From an uncultured Prevotellaceae bacterium (GTDB lineage Bacteria; Bacteroidota; Bacteroidia; Bacteroidales; Bacteroidaceae): DNA of 64,000 bases. A model generated the notes under the pieces. That model had not been told where the DNA came from and did not search any database. It saw nothing but the letters and a program-made list of their open reading frames with translations. Shown piece after piece: positions 60,462-64,000 of this stretch (its first letter is position 1; every line of letters begins with the position of its first letter). A program made the position numbers and the translations under genes. The stretch covers positions 26,951 through 90,950 of the forward strand of contig CACYKE010000002.1 in the NCBI GenBank assembly GCA_902774925.1, written 5' to 3'.

Positions 60462-63400
60462 AAACTTATCCCTTATTACAATCGCAACTAGGTGTGTTTA
60501 CAGAGTGGATGGCAGATCCGTCTATCACCCGATACAATCTTCCGGCAGTGGTCCGTTTCTCGAAGAAGGTCACCCCCGAGAAACTGGTCAAGGCCTTCGA
60601 GACAGTTATCGCCAAGCGCGACGTACTTCGTACCCGTTTTGTCTTTAACGACGAAGGATTACCCCAGCAGTACTCCGACCCGGACATGGTGATTCCCATC
60701 GAACGGAAATCCATGACGGACGAGGAATTGGACAGCTACCTCAAGAACGGCTTTATACGTCCTTACGACCTGCTGAGCGGCGAACCCCTCTGTCGTGTAG
60801 AGCTCGTTGAGACACCCCAAAACAACTATGTACTCTTTGAGATACACCATACCATTGCCGATGGTCTGACACTTGGCAATTGCATCACCCTCCGCGATTT
60901 CCCCACAGCGTACAAGGGTGAGACCCTGGAAGAAATCCCCTATGGCATGTATGAATACGCCGAGGACGAACAGGCTGCATTGCAAAGTGATGCTTATGAA
61001 CGCTCGAAGCAGTACTATGCCGAGAAGTTTACCAATATGGAGTTTACCACCATTTCCTCGAGTGCTGCCAACCCGCTGGGCAACTCCATCCACGAGGATT
61101 CGTACTTGGACTATGAATCTGTCGACAAGTGGTGTCAGGAGAATGGAACGGCGCCAAACCTTCTTTTCATGGCTGCCTTCAGTTACGTCCTGTCGGAAGC
61201 CAGCCGTGAGGAACAGGTCGTCTATCGCACCATCAACCACGGCCGTATGGACAAGCGGCTGATGAATGCCTATGGTATGTTCGTGAAGTCGGCTCCTATA
61301 CTGGCCAATGTGGACCGCAGCCAGCGTGTCATCGACTTCATCAAGGGTTTCCGTCGCGAACTGATGTCCATCGTCCGCTATGGCAACTATCCGTTCAACC
61401 ATTTCTGCCGCGACATGAAGATGTCGGGTGGTGTGGAGTTCGGTTTCCAAGGCTATAACATACAGGAGTCTGTTGAGCTGGAAGGAGAAAAAGTCTATGC
61501 CCAGCAGCTTGACAGAGGAAAGTCTACCTCAGACCTGACCTGTATTATCTATCTGGTTGATGGACAATACGATATCCGCCTCAGCTCGAGCGATGCGCTC
61601 AACAGTCGTGAAAGTCTTACCCGTCTGTCAAGAGCCATCAAGGCCACCGTCGAGAATATGATGGCTCAGCCGGAGGGCCTGCTTTCCGGACTTAGCATGC
61701 TCAACGCTGAAGGTGCTGAGCAGGTGGCCTCTTTCCGCTATACTGCAAAAGCCGACGTTCCCTATCACTTGTTCCATGAGCCCATCGAACAGAATGCCGT
61801 CCGCTTCCCCGACCGCAACGCGCTCGTTGCGAAGGACCGCACGCTGACCTTCGCAGAGCTGAACACCGAAGCTAACCGTGTGGCCCATGCCCTCTTGCGC
61901 CGTGGTGTGAAGCGCGGCGACCGTATCGTCCTGCTGTTGCCAAGACGTTCCGCTGTCATCGTCAGTATGTTCGCTGTCACCAAGACGGGTGCAGCCTATA
62001 TCCCCTGCGACCCTGCCTATCCCGCTGATCGCATCAATCTGATTATGAACGATTCTGAGGCGCAGTATGTCATCACGACCTCCGACCACGCCAACGACTA
62101 TCCTGCCGAGAAGGTCATCCTGATTGACGACATCTACGGTGCGAAGAGTAATCCGCAGGCTGGCGACGAGCAGAACCCCCATGTGGCAGTAAGTCCCGAC
62201 GACCTGGCCTATCTCATCTATACGTCAGGCTCGACAGGACGTCCCAAGGGTGTCATGCTGCGCCATGTGGGCATCACCAACTACCTCTACGACCACCCTG
62301 CCAACGTACATATCCACGGACTGACAGAACTGGGTGTCAAGGTATTCGTGAGCATCACTACATTGTCGTTTGACATGTCGCTCAAGGAGTTTGCCGGTTC
62401 GCTGTTCAACGGCATCACCTCCGTCCTGGCCGACGAGCAGGAAGTGCTCGACGCCGCACTGCTCTCCGACCTGATGGACCGCACCGGTGCAGAGGCCATC
62501 AACGGCACCTGCTCGCGCATACTCAGCTACATGGAACTGCCCGCCTTCTGCCAGTCGCTGTCACGCTGCAAGGCGGTATGGGCCGGTGGCGAGAAATACC
62601 CCATGCAGTTACTGACCTCGTTGCAGTCCATGGGTGTTCATATCTTCAATACCTACGGACCTACGGAGATCACCGTCTCGTCGAACATTGCCGACCTGAC
62701 AAATGCCAGAAAGGTGACTGTCGGCCGTCCACTGCTCAACTACGAGGAATTCATCGTCGATGCCTGGGGCAACCAGTTGCCAGTAGGTTTTGTTGGCGAG
62801 CTGCTCATCGGAGGCCCTGGCGTGGCTCGGGGCTACAACAACCTGCCGGAGATGACGGCAGAGCGCTTCGTGGAATATCAGGGCATCAGGGTGTATCGCT
62901 CTGGCGACCTGGCACGTTGGGAGCCTGACGGCGACGTGGAAATCATTGGCCGTAACGACGGACAGGTGAAGCTTCGCGGATTCCGCATCGAGCTGGGCGA
63001 GGTGGAAAACCTCTCTGTCCGGTTCGAAGGCATCCGTCAGGTGGTGTGTGATGTCAAGGAGATTGGTACAACCCAGCATCTCTGTCTATACTATGTCTCT
63101 GAAAACGAGATTGACGAAGAGGCGCTGAAGCAGTTTATCTCTGCCTCACTGACAGAATACATGGTTCCGACGGTGTATATGCGTATCGATGCCATTCCGT
63201 TGACACCTAACGGCAAGACCAACCGCAAGGCACTTCCCAAACCTACCCTCAAGCTGGCAGAAGTCGTTGCTCCCGAAACAAAAATGGAGCAGGACATCTT
63301 TGACATCGTAGCAGAGTCGTTGCAGATGACAGACTTTGGTGTCACCAACGACCTGATTGCCCTGGGACTGTCGTCCCTGGCCTCCATGCGTCTGTCTGCC

Positions 63401-64000
63401 ACCATTAAGAAACGCCTGGGCATCCAGATCCTGATGAAGGACATCATGCAACATCCGACGGTCAGGGAAATAGCATCGCTGGCAGAGAATGCCCAGGAGA
63501 CCATCGTGCTGAAGCCTTACGATAAGCGTGAATGGTATCCATTGAATGAAAGTCAACGCGGTATGTATGTTGACTGGATGATGAATCCCGACGCCCTGCA
63601 GTATAACATTCCCATCCTGTTGCACTTCAGAGGTGTCGACGAGAATAAGGTGAAGGAGTCGCTGATCGCTGTGGCCGACGCTCATCCCTATATGAAAGCC
63701 CGTTTGGCCATCAAAGGTGATGATGTCGTTCAGTTGCGTAACGACGATGCCACTATTGAAGTCAATATCCATCAGCTGGACCGTATGCCCGACCGCACAT
63801 GGTTCCAGAATCGAGTACGCCCCTTCGACTTGTTGAAAGAGCCACTTTATCGCTTCAACATCTATACCTATGCTGACCATGTATTCCTGCTGCTCGACCT
63901 GCATCACATCATCAGCGACGGTAGTAGTAACTATGTCATTGCCAAGGAAATGGAGAAGGCCTATCGTGGTGAGGTACTGACGCCAGAGACCTATACTGCC
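60458..64000 (+). CDS. Nonribosomal peptide synthetase, 3' end outside window
   Basis: Open from the ATG at 60458 to the last base (1181 codons, no stop). Domains: condensation with HHTIADG at 130-136; adenylation from about 435 with YTSGSTGRPKG near 588, FDMS and NTYGPTE; carrier protein with LGLSS (phosphopantetheine serine about 973); a second condensation domain with HHISDG-type HHIISDG at 1149-1155. Starting with a condensation domain after an acyl ligase gene suggests a lipid-started product. Amino acid not predicted. Confidence 0.93.
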   Translation, partial: MKTYPLLQSQLGVFTEWMADPSITRYNLPAVVRFSKKVTPEKLVKAFETVIAKRDVLRTRFVFNDEGLPQQYSDPDMVIPIERKSMTDEELDSYLKNGFIRPYDLLSGEPLCRVELVETPQNNYVLFEIHHTIADGLTLGNCITLRDFPTAYKGETLEEIPYGMYEYAEDEQAALQSDAYERSKQYYAEKFTNMEFTTISSSAANPLGNSIHEDSYLDYESVDKWCQENGTAPNLLFMAAFSYVLSEASREEQVVYRTINHGRMDKRLMNAYGMFVKSAPILANVDRSQRVIDFIKGFRRELMSIVRYGNYPFNHFCRDMKMSGGVEFGFQGYNIQESVELEGEKVYAQQLDRGKSTSDLTCIIYLVDGQYDIRLSSSDALNSRESLTRLSRAIKATVENMMAQPEGLLSGLSMLNAEGAEQVASFRYTAKADVPYHLFHEPIEQNAVRFPDRNALVAKDRTLTFAELNTEANRVAHALLRRGVKRGDRIVLLLPRRSAVIVSMFAVTKTGAAYIPCDPAYPADRINLIMNDSEAQYVITTSDHANDYPAEKVILIDDIYGAKSNPQAGDEQNPHVAVSPDDLAYLIYTSGSTGRPKGVMLRHVGITNYLYDHPANVHIHGLTELGVKVFVSITTLSFDMSLKEFAGSLFNGITSVLADEQEVLDAALLSDLMDRTGAEAINGTCSRILSYMELPAFCQSLSRCKAVWAGGEKYPMQLLTSLQSMGVHIFNTYGPTEITVSSNIADLTNARKVTVGRPLLNYEEFIVDAWGNQLPVGFVGELLIGGPGVARGYNNLPEMTAERFVEYQGIRVYRSGDLARWEPDGDVEIIGRNDGQVKLRGFRIELGEVENLSVRFEGIRQVVCDVKEIGTTQHLCLYYVSENEIDEEALKQFISASLTEYMVPTVYMRIDAIPLTPNGKTNRKALPKPTLKLAEVVAPETKMEQDIFDIVAESLQMTDFGVTNDLIALGLSSLASMRLSATIKKRLGIQILMKDIMQHPTVREIASLAENAQETIVLKPYDKREWYPLNESQRGMYVDWMMNPDALQYNIPILLHFRGVDENKVKESLIAVADAHPYMKARLAIKGDDVVQLRNDDATIEVNIHQLDRMPDRTWFQNRVRPFDLLKEPLYRFNIYTYADHVFLLLDLHHIISDGSSNYVIAKEMEKAYRGEVLTPETYTA

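Noticed and set aside
60659-63907. Several minus-strand frames across the NRPS
   Set aside because: All are antisense to a continuous NRPS frame that stays open to the window end.
1-64000. CRISPR arrays, rRNA or tRNA genes
   Set aside because: No regularly spaced identical repeats with unique spacers and no tRNA or rRNA signatures were seen; the tandem repeats found have no spacers.

Overview
The window looks like the chromosome of a Prevotella-type Bacteroidales bacterium. Promoters have the Bacteroidetes form (TTTG, about 20 bases, TAnnTTTG), several within a few bases of the start codon. The gene families (IF-2, SufBCD, RNase R, DUF2851, Bacteroidales-type YbeY, U32 peptidase) and the C-terminal motif shared by secreted proteins fit that group.

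Layout. 1-14.6 kb: end of infB, sufBCD, a TPR histidine kinase, a probable four-carbon acid-sugar pathway (Fe-alcohol dehydrogenase, PdxA2-type dehydrogenase, DUF1537 kinase, convergent PfkB-family sugar kinase) and RNase R. 14.75-32.83 kb: an A+T-rich integrative element of about 18 kb, inserted at the start codon of a DUF2851 gene and bounded by 35-bp direct repeats. It carries a tyrosine integrase with paired GTGCACC sites at both ends, a cassette of three zinc-ribbon membrane proteins plus a secreted protein behind a structured RNA, a serine recombinase, an XRE regulator with multiple operators, an unrecognised leftward gene block with structured leaders (one a pseudoknot before a possible replication protein), an HNH endonuclease and a rightward operon of five tiny genes. 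I saw no relaxase, conjugation, capsid or terminase gene.

32.8-36.7 kb: DUF2851, thioesterase, dprA and a tRNA-dihydrouridine synthase. 36.7-43.8 kb (minus strand): a RiPP-like locus with ABC exporter, PqqD-like protein, S26B-type peptidase and HPr-kinase-like protein, preceded by a tandemly duplicated unit of secreted protein, small peptide gene and terminator. 44-55 kb: DUF2442, SGNH esterase, ruvB, coaD, ybeY, LOG family, U32 peptidase, papain-like lipoprotein, DUF3237, M6 protease and two transporters. 55.3-64 kb: a SpoIIE-type phosphatase, a STAS protein and a MATE transporter fused to an RsbW-like ATPase (a partner-switching set), next to an acyl-CoA ligase and an NRPS that runs off the end.

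Across the host DNA, but not seen in the element, are short degenerate tandem arrays, mostly of 7-bp units, at gene junctions and in frame inside conserved genes. These arrays, the zinc-ribbon cassette with its RNA, the RiPP-like locus and the partner-switching/NRPS locus are the most unusual content.
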